A stretch of DNA of 64,000 nucleotides from Mycobacterium attenuatum (GCF_900566085.1 NZ_UPHT01000148.1:26996-90995); one strand, 5' to 3'; numbered from the stretch's first letter, positions 24,560-33,013 are shown. The notes: generated by a model not told the origin, from the sequence alone. Made by a program: numbers and translations.

Positions 24560-25641
24560 CGGTCACGGCGCTGGGCGTCCCGACCGTGCGTGGCCGGTTG
24601 CCGGCGCCAACCACCGTGCCCGACGGCGCCCCTGCGGAAGGTCCCTTGCTGGACAGCTTCAACCGCGTCGCCACCGATCTCAGGGTTTCGCTGACCGACC
24701 GCTGCAATCTGCGGTGCAACTACTGCATGCCGGCCGAGGGCCTGGACTGGTTGCCCGGGCAGCAATTGCTGCGCCCTGATGAGCTGGTCAGGCTGATCCA
24801 CATCGCCGTTCACCGGCTCGGTGTCACCAGCGTGCGGTTTACCGGCGGCGAGCCGCTGTTGGCGCGTCACCTGGAAGAGGTCGTGGCGGCAACGGCCGGC
24901 CTGCGGCCTCGTCCGGAGATCTCGTTGACCACCAACGGCGTCGGACTGGCGCGGCGGGCAGCTGCCCTGGCCGACGCGGGCCTGGACCGGGTGAACGTGT
25001 CTCTGGACAGCGTGGACCGCACCCATTTCGCCGCCATCACCCGTCGGGACCGGCTTACCGACGTGTTGGACGGCCTGGCCGCCGCCAAGGATGCCGGCCT
25101 GACGCCGGTCAAGGTGAACGCCGTGCTCGACCCCGGAACCGGCCGCACGGACGTCGTCGCATTGCTGCGCTTCTGCCTGGAGAACGGCTACCAACTGCGA
25201 GTCATCGAACAGATGCCGCTCGATGCCGGCCACCAATGGCGCCGCGGCGCCGCGCTGAGCGCCGACGACGTGCTGGCGGCGCTGCGGCCACACTTTCGCT
25301 TGCGGACCGATCCGACGCCGCGAGGTTCGGCACCCGCCGAGCTTTGGCTGGTCGACTCGGGCCCGGACACGCCGACCGGGAAGTTCGGGGTCATCGCCTC
25401 GGTCTCGCACGCGTTCTGCTCGACGTGCGACCGCACCCGGCTCACCGCCGACGGCCAGATCCGTAGCTGCCTGTTCGCCAGCGAGGAGACCGACCTGCGC
25501 GGCTTGATGCGCGGCGGGGCCGATGACGATGCGATCGAGCGGGCATGGCGGACCGCGATGTGGCGCAAGCCAGCCGGCCACGGCATCAACGATCCCGATT
25601 TCGTACAGCCCGACCGTCCGATGAGCGCCATCGGTGGCTGA
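24556..25641 (+). CDS. moaA2: GTP 3',8-cyclase (molybdenum cofactor biosynthesis)
   Basis: A 361-residue radical-SAM enzyme making 3',8-cyclo-GTP, the first step of molybdopterin synthesis. The N-terminal [4Fe-4S] cluster motif is CNLRCNYCMP (CxxxCxxC, about residues 52-59), followed by FTGGEPLL (SAM binding) and VNVSLDSVDRTHFAAIT. The C-terminal cluster motif is FCSTCDRTRLTADGQIRSCLF. The substrate-activating Gly-Gly tail is present (MSAIGG). The first 30 residues are variable. It is coupled to yccF by 4 bp and overlaps moaD2 by 8 bp. Confidence 0.96.
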   Translation: MTVTALGVPTVRGRLPAPTTVPDGAPAEGPLLDSFNRVATDLRVSLTDRCNLRCNYCMPAEGLDWLPGQQLLRPDELVRLIHIAVHRLGVTSVRFTGGEPLLARHLEEVVAATAGLRPRPEISLTTNGVGLARRAAALADAGLDRVNVSLDSVDRTHFAAITRRDRLTDVLDGLAAAKDAGLTPVKVNAVLDPGTGRTDVVALLRFCLENGYQLRVIEQMPLDAGHQWRRGAALSADDVLAALRPHFRLRTDPTPRGSAPAELWLVDSGPDTPTGKFGVIASVSHAFCSTCDRTRLTADGQIRSCLFASEETDLRGLMRGGADDDAIERAWRTAMWRKPAGHGINDPDFVQPDRPMSAIGG

Positions 25642-25912
25642 CTCGATGGCACGTGCCGCCGAGAAGCAGGTGACCGTCCGCTATTTCGCGGCGGCCCGGG
25701 CGGCCGCCGGTGTCGAGTCGGAAACAATCACAGTGCGACCCGACACGACGGTGGCCGAGTTGGTGACGGGGCTGGCCGCACACAGCGCTCAGCTGGCGAC
25801 GGTGTTGGCCCGATGCTCTTATCTGCGTAACGGAATTGCCGTCCGAGACGACACAACACCGTTATCCGCCGGCGACACGGTTGACGTACTCCCCCCTTTC
25901 GCCGGGGGCTGA
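25634..25912 (+). CDS. moaD2: Molybdopterin synthase small subunit
   Basis: A 92-residue ubiquitin-fold sulfur carrier: VTVRYFAAARAAAGVESETI, TVAELVTGL, LRNGIAVRDDTTPLSAGDTVDVLPPFAGG. The C-terminal Gly-Gly is adenylated and thiocarboxylated, then donates sulfur to cyclic pyranopterin in complex with MoaE. The GTG start lies inside the moaA2 end (8-bp overlap). Its partner moaE2 is 1.3 kb away on the other strand, beyond rpfA. Confidence 0.94.
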   Translation: MADSMARAAEKQVTVRYFAAARAAAGVESETITVRPDTTVAELVTGLAAHSAQLATVLARCSYLRNGIAVRDDTTPLSAGDTVDVLPPFAGG

Positions 25913-26343
25913 CCCTTGTGAGATATCTCACGTAACGGAACGATAACAAGCCGGACACGACATGGTGTCGGGTGTTATGACCTGCGCAAATGAGCGCGCT
26001 TCCTGGGCTTTTGGCGAGCTTCAGTGAGCAAAACGCCGGCTCACCTCACACGTGACGGGATCGGCTGAAACCGCTACCGTCTCCGAAGGCTCGTCAACGA
26101 ACCACTGACTTGCCCACCCCGCCTACCACGCGCCGAGCTCCATCCAGTAGGTGAGGGGTTCCGACCGCGGGATGGAGGCGGGGGACCCATCAGGTCCGCC
26201 GAGATCGGACCGGGGCCGGTTTACGGCCCTTGGGGTGAAGCCGACGTCGTCTCATCGGAGTACGACGCTGGCCGGGTGACCTCTCTCAACCCGAACCCGA
26301 CAGCTGACCTCGCAGGCGTGCACAGAGAGGAATCACCGAGCGT
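25913..26343. other. Leader/promoter region of rpfA
   Basis: About 430 bp upstream of rpfA and downstream of moaD2. The first 200 bp should hold the rpfA promoter; the second half is the ydaO-type riboswitch listed separately. The sequence just after moaD2 (GTGAGATATCTCAC at 25918-25931) is a perfect 14-bp palindrome that could be part of a terminator or an operator. Confidence 0.55.
26135..26322 (+). promoter_or_regulatory. ydaO/yuaA-type (cyclic di-AMP) riboswitch upstream of rpfA
   Basis: Conserved ydaO elements appear in order. A closing hairpin CTCCATCC (26138-26145) pairs with GGATGGAG (26170-26177). Then come GCGGGGGACCCA (26179-26189 region), the helix GGGCCGG/CCGGTTTACGGCCC, TTGGGGTGAAGCC (26231-26243), GGGTGACCTCTCTCAACCC (from 26274) and the hallmark GAACCCGACAGCTGACCTCGCAGGC (about 26293-26317). 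Actinobacterial ydaO motifs commonly precede cell-wall hydrolase and rpf genes; the ligand is cyclic di-AMP. Ligand binding probably lowers rpfA expression, by analogy. Confidence 0.85.
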
Positions 26344-27246
26344 ATGAGTGGACGTCACCGTAAGCCCACGACATCAAGTGTCAGCGTCGCCAAGATCGCC
26401 TTTACCGGCGCCGTGCTTGGTGGCGGCGGAATCGCCATGGCCGGTCAGGCCAGCGCAGCCACCGACTGGGAATGGGATCAGGTAGCCCGTTGCGAGTCCG
26501 GCGGCAACTGGGCGATCAACACCGGCAACGGCTACTACGGCGGCGTGCAGTTCACCCCGGGCACCTGGGCCTCCCACGGCGGCGGCGAGTTCGCCCCATC
26601 GGCTCAACTGGCCACCCGGGAACAGCAGATCGCGGTCGCCGAGCGAGTGCTGGCCACCCAGGGCCGCGGAGCCTGGCCGGTGTGCGGTCATGGACTGTCC
26701 GCTGCCACTCCGCGCGATGTCCCCGCTCCGGCCGCACTGGACGCGCCCGTCGATGCGCCGGATGTCAACGGCGAACCGGCTCCGCTGGCCGACGCTCCGC
26801 CCCCCGCGGACGTCGCGCCGCCAGCCGACCCGGCACCCGAGGTGCAATTTGCCGGAAATGAGCTGCCGGCTCCCCAGGCTCCCGCCGAGCTGGCGGCACC
26901 TGCCGCCCCGGCAGACCTGCCCCCGGCCCCTGCCGACCTGCCGCCCGCTCCGGCGGACTTGGCGCCGCCGGCCCCTGCGGACCTGCCGCCGGCCCCTGCC
27001 GACGTGAGCCCGCCGGCAGACCCGGCACGGCCCGCCCCGGAGGCCCCGGCAGTCGTCGATGCAGCCTTACCGCTGCCCGACCCGGCTGACGCGCCTCCGC
27101 CGGCTGACAACGGCGACGCACCGGTGGAAATCCACCAGGTCGAGACTGTCGCCTACACGAAGAAACTGTGGCAGGCGATTGTGGGGCAAAACGTCAGCGG
27201 CAATGACGCGCTGGACGCGCTCGCGCAGCCGACCGTCATCGGCTGA
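26344..27246 (+). CDS. rpfA: Resuscitation-promoting factor A
   Basis: A 300-residue exported peptidoglycan glycosidase. The signal peptide spans about residues 1-38 (AKIAFTGAVLGGGGIAMAGQASA, cleavage before TDWEWD). The Rpf transglycosylase-like domain covers about 39-115: WDQVARCESGGNWAINTGNGYYGGVQFTPGTWASHGG, with the catalytic Glu at about residue 51, and REQQIAVAERVLATQGRGAWPVCG. A long Pro/Ala repeat region (about 125-245) is followed by a short conserved C terminus. I recall about 407 residues in M. tuberculosis; the difference lies in the Pro/Ala region. It cleaves peptidoglycan to promote regrowth of dormant cells. Expression is likely controlled by the upstream riboswitch. The 3' end is 8 bp from moaE2. 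Confidence 0.94.
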   Translation: MSGRHRKPTTSSVSVAKIAFTGAVLGGGGIAMAGQASAATDWEWDQVARCESGGNWAINTGNGYYGGVQFTPGTWASHGGGEFAPSAQLATREQQIAVAERVLATQGRGAWPVCGHGLSAATPRDVPAPAALDAPVDAPDVNGEPAPLADAPPPADVAPPADPAPEVQFAGNELPAPQAPAELAAPAAPADLPPAPADLPPAPADLAPPAPADLPPAPADVSPPADPARPAPEAPAVVDAALPLPDPADAPPPADNGDAPVEIHQVETVAYTKKLWQAIVGQNVSGNDALDALAQPTVIG

Positions 27247-27254
27247 TCAAAGGT

Positions 27255-27680
27255 TCAAGCCGAACCCACCCATTCTTCGGAACCATCACCGAAGAACTGA
27301 TGCTTCCAAACCGGTAGCCGCTCTTTGATGCTGTCCACCAGCTGCGCGCAGGTGGCAAACGCGGCCTGTCGATGATCGGCGGCGACGGCGGCCACCAGGG
27401 CCGCCTCCCCGACCGCCAGGACGCCGATGCGGTGACTGGCCGCCACGGCGTGTACCCCAGTGGAGTTTTCGGCGATCTCGGCTACCACGTCGGCAAGCAC
27501 CTGGTTGGCCGACGGATGCGCCGAATACTCCAACCGCACCACGTCCCGTCCGCCATCGTGGTTGCGGACCACTCCGACGAACCCGACGACAGCGCCGGCC
27601 GCGTGATGGCTCACCAGGCTCTCATGCTCGGCCAGATCGATCGGTTGGTCGGTCAGCGAAGCGCGCAGGACCTGCGTCAT
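27255..27680 (-). CDS. moaE2: Molybdopterin synthase large (catalytic) subunit
   Basis: A 141-residue MoaE: VVGFVGVVRNHDGGRDVVRLEYSAHPSANQVL and VHAVAASHRIGVLAVGEAALVAAVAADHRQAAFATCAQLVDSIKERLPVWKHQFFGDGSEEWVG, including the catalytic Lys of the KERLPVWKHQ motif. With MoaD it converts cyclic pyranopterin monophosphate to molybdopterin. The ATG at 27680 overlaps the mog stop by 4 bp; the open frame to 27812 is rejected. It is the last gene of the Rv0863-like/moaC2/mog/moaE2 operon. Confidence 0.95.
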   Translation of the reverse strand: MTQVLRASLTDQPIDLAEHESLVSHHAAGAVVGFVGVVRNHDGGRDVVRLEYSAHPSANQVLADVVAEIAENSTGVHAVAASHRIGVLAVGEAALVAAVAADHRQAAFATCAQLVDSIKERLPVWKHQFFGDGSEEWVGSA

Positions 27681-28162
27681 CGCCGGTGATCTTGGCCGGC
27701 GAGTTGGTCGAGTGCATGATCCACCACGCCGGCGAGCACCCCGAGCCCGTCGCGCACCCCGCCGGGTGAACCCGGCAAATTGACGATCAACGATTCGCCG
27801 GCGACGCCGCACACCCCGCGCGACAACACTGACGTCGGAACCTTCGGCAGCCCCGAGTGACGGATCGCGTCGGCCAAACCGGGGATGACGAAATCCAGCA
27901 CCGCCACGGTCTGTTCCGGAGTGGTGTCGGTCGGCGAGATACCGGTGCCGCCGGACGTGACGATCAGGTCGACCCTCGCCTCGACCGCGTTGTGCAGCGC
28001 CTCACCGACCGGATTCCCGTCGGCGACCACCTCCGACTCGACGGGCGAAAACCCGCGCTGCGCCAGCCATTCGGTGATGATCGGCCCGCATTCATCGGTG
28101 TAAACGCCCGACGATGCGCGAGTCGACGCGATGATGACCCGGGCAGACCGCGCGCCGGTCAC
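27677..28162 (-). CDS. mog: Molybdopterin adenylyltransferase-like protein Mog
   Basis: A 161-residue MogA/MoaB-fold protein: ARVIIASTRASSGVYTDECGPIITEWLAQRGF, VEARVDLIVTSGGTGISPTDTTPEQTVAVLDFVIPGLADAIR (SGGTG catalytic loop) and AGESLIVNLPGSPGGVRDGLGVL (PGSP). It should adenylylate molybdopterin before molybdate insertion. It overlaps moaC2 upstream and moaE2 downstream by 4 bp each. Confidence 0.93.
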   Translation of the reverse strand: MTGARSARVIIASTRASSGVYTDECGPIITEWLAQRGFSPVESEVVADGNPVGEALHNAVEARVDLIVTSGGTGISPTDTTPEQTVAVLDFVIPGLADAIRHSGLPKVPTSVLSRGVCGVAGESLIVNLPGSPGGVRDGLGVLAGVVDHALDQLAGQDHRR

Positions 28163-28650
28163 CGTTCCCAGCTTCCGCTACGGCCGCCCTCTTTGCGAAG
28201 CACGCGGATGTCGTCGATCCGGGCGGCCGGGTCGACCGCTTTGATCATGTCGTAGAGCGTCAGAGCCGCCACGCTGACCGCGGTCAGCGCCTCCATTTCG
28301 ACCCCCGTTCGATCGGTGCTGCGAACCGTTGCGGCGATCTCGATGTCCGACTCGCCGATGGTGAAGTCGACATCGACACCGGTGAGCGCGAGCTGATGGC
28401 ACAGCGGAATAAGGTCGCTGGTGCGCTTGGCTGCCATAATGCCCGCCACCCGTGCGGTAGCCAGCGCGTCACCTTTGGGTAAGCCTCCGGTGGAGATCAG
28501 CGCCACCACCTCCGTCGAGGTGCGTAAGGCGCCGGCAGCGACGGCCGTGCGCCGGGTGGCCGACTTGTTCGTCACGTCGACCATGTGCGCGGCTCCCCGC
28601 TCATCCAGGTGCGACAGTCCGCCCGAGTGCAAGTCGGACCCCCTGGCCAT
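28159..28650 (-). CDS. moaC2: Cyclic pyranopterin monophosphate synthase
   Basis: A 163-residue MoaC: LSHLDERGAAHMVDVTNKSATRRTAVAAGAL, GDALATARVAGIMAAKRTSDLIPLCHQLALTGVDVDF (LIPLCHQL active-site stretch) and DRTGVEMEALTAVSVAALTLYDMIKAVDPAARIDDIRVLRKEGGRSG with the conserved Lys/Arg. It rearranges the MoaA product to cyclic pyranopterin monophosphate. It starts 10 bp after the small Rv0863-like gene. Confidence 0.95.
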   Translation of the reverse strand: MARGSDLHSGGLSHLDERGAAHMVDVTNKSATRRTAVAAGALRTSTEVVALISTGGLPKGDALATARVAGIMAAKRTSDLIPLCHQLALTGVDVDFTIGESDIEIAATVRSTDRTGVEMEALTAVSVAALTLYDMIKAVDPAARIDDIRVLRKEGGRSGSWER

Positions 28651-28660
28651 CGGCGGAGTC

Positions 28661-28867
28661 CTACCTGTTGACGACCGTCACCGGATGGAGGTACGGGAGG
28701 TCATCGGCGGCCAACGGGAACGCCAGCTCGCCGAAGGGTGACAACGCACCCGTGCGGTCGGTCACCAGTTCGCTTACCGCATGATCGTCCGGGTCGGTGG
28801 TCGGCCAGCCGTTGTCTACGTAGTTGGTCTTGCGCGCCTTGCCGTCATTGTCAGCCACGGCATCCAT
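28661..28867 (-). CDS. Small conserved protein (Rv0863-like)
   Basis: A 68-residue protein from the ATG at 28867, with DGKARKTNYVDNGWPTTDPDDHAVSELVTDRTGALSPFGELAFPLAADDLPYLHPVTVVNR-like content and no known motif. The position upstream of moaC2 matches Rv0863, which I recall as 93 residues, so the true start may lie further upstream. The frame is open to 29071, but that would overlap the divergent helicase-associated gene at 28930. Function unknown; co-transcribed with the MoCo genes. Confidence 0.65.
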   Translation of the reverse strand: MDAVADNDGKARKTNYVDNGWPTTDPDDHAVSELVTDRTGALSPFGELAFPLAADDLPYLHPVTVVNR

Positions 28868-28929
28868 TCTGACAGGTCTTGCTGCCGCCCGCGGCGCAAG
28901 GTCGCAAGTCGGGCCTACGCTGATCAGCA

Positions 28930-31206
28930 ATGCCTGAGCAAGCCCCGACCGAACACACTCCGGAGATCCCGCTGGGGTCCTGGCTGGCCGAACTACCCGA
29001 CGAACGGCTGATCCAGCTGCTGGAACACCGCCCGGATCTAGCTCAGCCGCCACCTGGCAGCATCGCCGCACTGGCAGCGCGCGCCCAGGCCCGGCAGTCG
29101 GTCAAGGCCGCCACCGACGACCTCGACTTCCTGCGACTGGCAGTGCTGGACGCCCTGCTGGTGCTGCAAGCCGACACCGCGCCGGTGCCGGTCGCCAAGC
29201 TGCTGTCGTTGATCGGCGACCGCGCCGGCGAAGCCGACGTCGTCGATGCGCTGGCCGACCTCAAGCAACGAGCCCTGGTCTGGGGCGACAGCGCGGTGCG
29301 GGTCGCCGGCGACACCGACACGGCGCTGCCGTGGTACCCGGGCCAAGTCACGCTCGAATACGGCTCATCCACCGGAGACCAGATCGTCGAGCTGATCGCC
29401 CGGCTCGACGAGGCTCAGCGCGACGTGCTGGAGAAACTCGTCGAAGGCTCCCCCATGGGACGCACTCGCGACGCCGCACCCGGCGCACCTCCCGACCGCC
29501 CGGTGGCCCGGCTGCTCGCCGTGGGGCTGCTGCGGCGCGTCGACGCCCAGACGGTGATCATGCCCCGCCAAGTCGGGCAGGTGCTCCGCGGCGAGGAACC
29601 CGGTCCGACGCAGCTGACCGCACCCGATCCGGTGCTGTCGACCACCGCGGCCGGCGACGTCGACGCCGCGGCCGCCGGAGCCGTCATCGACCTGCTACGC
29701 GAGATCGACGTCCTGCTGCAGAACCTCAGCGTCACACCGGTTCCCGAGCTGCGCACCGGCGGGCTCGGAGTCCGCGAAATCAAGCGGCTGACCAAGGTCA
29801 CCGGGATCGACGAACCACGTCTGGGTCTGCTCCTCGAGGTGGTGGCCGCGGCCGGGCTCATCGCCGGCGGCATGCCCGAACCGCTGCCGTCCCACGGTGA
29901 GGGACCGTATTGGGCGCCGACGCCGGCCGCCGACCGATTCACCGGCTTGTCCCCGGCCGAGCGGTGGCACCTGCTGGCCCGCACCTGGCTCGACCTGCCG
30001 GGCCGGCCGGCGCTGATCGGCAGCCGCGGCCCGGACGGCAAACCCTATGCCGCCTTGAGCGATTCGCTGTTCTCGACAGCGGCGCCGCTGGATCGGCGGC
30101 TGTTGCTGAGCATGCTCGCCGAGCTGCCGGCCGGCGCCGGTGTCGATGCGGCAACCGCCTCGGCAGCCTTGATCTGGCGTCGACCGCGCTGGAGCCGGCG
30201 ATTACAGCCCGGGCCGGTAGGGGACCTGCTGACCGAAGCCCACACGCTGGGCCTGGTGGGCCGCGGAGCGATCAGCACGCCCGGCCGTACGCTGCTGGAC
30301 CACGTCCGGGACGCCGGGGACTCCGCCGTCGTGATCGACGCGATGACCCGGGCACTGCCCAAGCCGATCGACCACTTCCTGGTCCAAGCGGACCTTACCG
30401 TCGTGGTACCGGGCCCGCTGCAACGCGAACTCGCCGATCAGCTGGCTACCGTCGCCACCGTCGAGTCGGCCGGCGCGGCAATGGTGTATCGGGTCAGCGA
30501 GCAATCCATCCGGCATGCGCTCGACATCGGCAAGAACCGCGACTGGATGCACGCGTTCTTCGCCGGCCACTCCAAAACACCGGTGCCGCAGGGACTTACC
30601 TACCTGATCGATGATGTCGCACGCCGTCACGGACAACTTCGGATAGGCGTGGCCGCGTCGTTCGTGCGATGTGAGGACCCCGCCCTGTTGGCCCAGGCCG
30701 TCACCGCCGCCGGGGACGTGCAGCTGCGGGCACTGGCACCGACGGTGGCGGTGTCGCCTGCACCCGTTGCCGATGTGCTGACGGCCTTGCGGAATGCCGG
30801 CTTTGCCCCGGCGGCCGAGGATTCCACCGGCGCGATCGTCGACGTCCGGACGCGCGGCGCCCGCGTGCCCGCACCGAATCAACGCCGGCCCTACCGCCCG
30901 CCGCCGCGGCCCAGCAGCGAGACGCTGCATGCGGTGGTCGCGGTATTGCGTAAAGTCACCACGGCGCCGTTCGGCAATATCCGCGTCGATCCGGCCGTCG
31001 CCATGTCGCTGCTGCAGCGCGCGATAAGAGACGAGGCTACGGTGTTGATCGGCTACCTCGACGCCGCCGGCGTGGCCACCCAGCGGGTGGTGTCGCCGAT
31101 CGTGGTCCGGGGCGGGCAGTTGATGGCTTTCGACTCGTCGTCGGGGAAGGTGCGTGATTTCGCCATCCATCGCATCACCTCGGTGCTGTCGGTCGACGAC
31201 CGATAA
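28930..31206 (+). CDS. Helicase-associated protein (Rv0862c-like), partner of XPB
   Basis: A 758-residue protein with no Walker motif. It begins with a winged-helix-like region (EIPLGSWLAELPDERLIQLLEHRPDLAQPPPGSIAALAARAQ), carries central helical repeats, and ends with the helicase-C/XPB-associated domain: LPKPIDHFLVQADLTVVVPGPL, VYRVSEQSIRHALDIGKNRDWMHAFFAGHSKTPVPQGLTYLIDDVARRHGQLRIG and a WYL-like tail (AIRDEATVLIGYLDAAGVATQRVVSPIVVRGGQLMAFDSSSGKVRDFAIHRI). The last part resembles WYL ligand-binding domains. It lies 74 bp before xpB in the same direction, an arrangement conserved in actinobacteria, so it probably acts with XPB in DNA repair. Confidence 0.85.
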   Translation: MPEQAPTEHTPEIPLGSWLAELPDERLIQLLEHRPDLAQPPPGSIAALAARAQARQSVKAATDDLDFLRLAVLDALLVLQADTAPVPVAKLLSLIGDRAGEADVVDALADLKQRALVWGDSAVRVAGDTDTALPWYPGQVTLEYGSSTGDQIVELIARLDEAQRDVLEKLVEGSPMGRTRDAAPGAPPDRPVARLLAVGLLRRVDAQTVIMPRQVGQVLRGEEPGPTQLTAPDPVLSTTAAGDVDAAAAGAVIDLLREIDVLLQNLSVTPVPELRTGGLGVREIKRLTKVTGIDEPRLGLLLEVVAAAGLIAGGMPEPLPSHGEGPYWAPTPAADRFTGLSPAERWHLLARTWLDLPGRPALIGSRGPDGKPYAALSDSLFSTAAPLDRRLLLSMLAELPAGAGVDAATASAALIWRRPRWSRRLQPGPVGDLLTEAHTLGLVGRGAISTPGRTLLDHVRDAGDSAVVIDAMTRALPKPIDHFLVQADLTVVVPGPLQRELADQLATVATVESAGAAMVYRVSEQSIRHALDIGKNRDWMHAFFAGHSKTPVPQGLTYLIDDVARRHGQLRIGVAASFVRCEDPALLAQAVTAAGDVQLRALAPTVAVSPAPVADVLTALRNAGFAPAAEDSTGAIVDVRTRGARVPAPNQRRPYRPPPRPSSETLHAVVAVLRKVTTAPFGNIRVDPAVAMSLLQRAIRDEATVLIGYLDAAGVATQRVVSPIVVRGGQLMAFDSSSGKVRDFAIHRITSVLSVDDR

Positions 31207-31283
31207 TGGAACCCATGACCGGCGACGACGAAGGAGTCCAGGTGGCGCTACCAGAGGCTGACCAGGGGGTGGGGCGTCGGTGA
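31206..31283 (+). CDS. 25-residue upstream reading frame overlapping xpB start
   Basis: An ATG at 31206 opens a 25-codon frame (MEPMTGDDEGVQVALPEADQ...) ending in a TGA at 31281-31283 that overlaps the xpB GTG start (31280). The upstream start codon itself overlaps the stop of the helicase-associated gene. Either this is a small coupling cistron or a chance frame; no conservation data are available here. Confidence 0.3.
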   Translation: MEPMTGDDEGVQVALPEADQGVGRR

Positions 31284-32929
31284 GCGACGGGCCGTTGATC
31301 GTTCAGTCCGACAAGACGGTGCTGCTCGAAGTCGACCATGAACTGGCCGGTGCCGCGCGCGCCGCCATCGCGCCGTTCGCCGAGCTGGAACGCGCGCCCG
31401 AGCACGTGCACACCTACCGCATTACCCCGCTCGCGTTGTGGAATGCCCGCGCCGCCGGCCACGACGCCGAACAGGTCGTCGATGCGCTGGTGAGTTTCTC
31501 CCGCTATGCCGTGCCGCAGCCGCTGCTGGTCGACATCGTCGACACCATGGCCCGGTATGGGCGGCTACAACTGGTCAAGAATCCTGCCCACGGCCTGACC
31601 CTGGTCAGCCTGGATCGTGCGGTGCTCGAGGAAGTGCTGCGCAACAAGAAGATCGCTCCGATGCTGGGCGCCCGCATCGACCAGGACACGGTCATCGTGC
31701 ACCCCAGCGAGCGGGGCCGGGTCAAGCAGCTGTTACTCAAGATCAGTTGGCCCGCAGAAGATCTCGCGGGCTACGTCGACGGTGAGGCACATCCGATCAG
31801 CCTGCAGCAGGACGGCTGGCAACTGCGCGATTATCAGCAGATGGCCGCGGACTCGTTCTGGTCCGGAGGCTCCGGGGTGGTGGTACTGCCCTGCGGTGCG
31901 GGCAAGACGCTGGTCGGCGCGGCCGCAATGGCCAAAGCCCAAGCCACCACCCTGATCCTGGTCACCAACATCGTGGCGGCACGGCAGTGGAAGCGCGAGC
32001 TGGCCGCCCGCACCTCACTGACCGAGGAGGAGATCGGTGAATACTCCGGGGAACGCAAGGAGATTCGGCCGGTCACCATATCGACGTATCAGATGATCAC
32101 CCGTCGCACCAAGGGCGAATACCGGCATCTGGAGCTCTTCGACAGCCGCGACTGGGGGCTGATCATCTACGACGAGGTGCACCTGCTGCCGGCGCCGGTG
32201 TTCCGGATGACCGCCGACCTGCAGTCCAAGCGGCGCCTCGGCCTGACCGCCACGTTGATCCGCGAAGACGGCCGCGAGGGCGACGTCTTCTCCCTCATCG
32301 GTCCGAAGCGTTACGACGCGCCGTGGAAAGATATTGAGGCGCAAGGCTGGATCGCGCCGGCGGAGTGCGTCGAAGTTCGAGTGACGATGACCGACAACGA
32401 GCGAATGACGTACGCCACCGCCGAACCCGAGGAGCGCTACCGGCTGTGCTCGACGGTGCACACCAAAATCGCTGTGGTCAAGTCGATTCTGGGCAAACAC
32501 CCGGGTGAGCAGACGCTGGTCATCGGCGCTTACCTCGATCAGCTCGAGGAGCTGGGCGCAGAGCTCAACGCTCCGGTGATCCAGGGATCGACCAGGACCA
32601 GCGAACGCGAGGCGTTGTTCGACGCCTTCCGTCGCGGTGAAATCTCCACGCTGGTGGTGTCCAAGGTGGCCAACTTCTCCATCGACCTTCCGGAAGCCTC
32701 TGTGGCGGTTCAGGTTTCGGGAACGTTCGGTTCGCGCCAGGAAGAGGCACAGCGGTTGGGCCGGCTGCTGCGTCCCAAGTCCGACGGCGGCGGCGCCATC
32801 TTCTACTCGGTGGTGGCCCGCGACAGTCTCGATGCCGAATACGCCGCGCACCGGCAGCGCTTTCTCGCCGAGCAAGGTTACGGCTACATCATCCGCGACG
32901 CCGACGACCTGCTGGGGCCGGCCATTTAG
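31280..32929 (+). CDS. xpB: XPB/ERCC3-type DNA helicase
   Basis: A 549-residue SF2 helicase. The N-terminal XPB-type domain (about 1-165) includes KTVLLEVDHELAGAARAAIAPFAELERAPEHVHTYRITPLALWNA. Helicase motifs: Q-motif LRDYQQMAADSF, Walker A VLPCGAGKTLVGAAAMA, ISTYQMITRR, Walker B LIIYDEVHLLPA (DEVH), GLTATLIREDGREGDVFSLIGPKRYDAPW (motif III plus RED motif), and the C-terminal lobe with TLVIGAYLDQLEEL, STLVVSKVANFSIDLPEASVAVQVSGTFGSRQEEAQRLGRLLRPK (motif VI). It unwinds DNA 3'-5' and probably serves nucleotide excision repair. The 60-bp palindrome terminator follows 24 bp after the stop. Confidence 0.94.
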   Translation: MSDGPLIVQSDKTVLLEVDHELAGAARAAIAPFAELERAPEHVHTYRITPLALWNARAAGHDAEQVVDALVSFSRYAVPQPLLVDIVDTMARYGRLQLVKNPAHGLTLVSLDRAVLEEVLRNKKIAPMLGARIDQDTVIVHPSERGRVKQLLLKISWPAEDLAGYVDGEAHPISLQQDGWQLRDYQQMAADSFWSGGSGVVVLPCGAGKTLVGAAAMAKAQATTLILVTNIVAARQWKRELAARTSLTEEEIGEYSGERKEIRPVTISTYQMITRRTKGEYRHLELFDSRDWGLIIYDEVHLLPAPVFRMTADLQSKRRLGLTATLIREDGREGDVFSLIGPKRYDAPWKDIEAQGWIAPAECVEVRVTMTDNERMTYATAEPEERYRLCSTVHTKIAVVKSILGKHPGEQTLVIGAYLDQLEELGAELNAPVIQGSTRTSEREALFDAFRRGEISTLVVSKVANFSIDLPEASVAVQVSGTFGSRQEEAQRLGRLLRPKSDGGGAIFYSVVARDSLDAEYAAHRQRFLAEQGYGYIIRDADDLLGPAI

Positions 32930-32952
32930 CCAAGCTGGGGCACCTCCCGCTT

Positions 32953-33012
32953 GCGAGCAGCCGCAAAAGGCCCCGAAAACCGCGGTTTTCGGGGCCTTTT
33001 GCGGCTGCTCGC
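32953..33012. terminator. 60-bp perfect palindrome, bidirectional terminator
   Basis: The 30-nt left arm 32953-32982 (GCGAGCAGCCGCAAAAGGCC then CCGAAAACCG) is exactly complementary to 32983-33012. The central hairpin carries A- and T-runs on both strands (GAAAACC/GGTTTTC, AAAAGGCC/GGCCTTTT). It lies between convergent xpB and the thiolase remnant, whose stop codon begins 2 bp away. A related hairpin lies at 37776-37833. Confidence 0.85.
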
Positions 33013-33013
33013 G

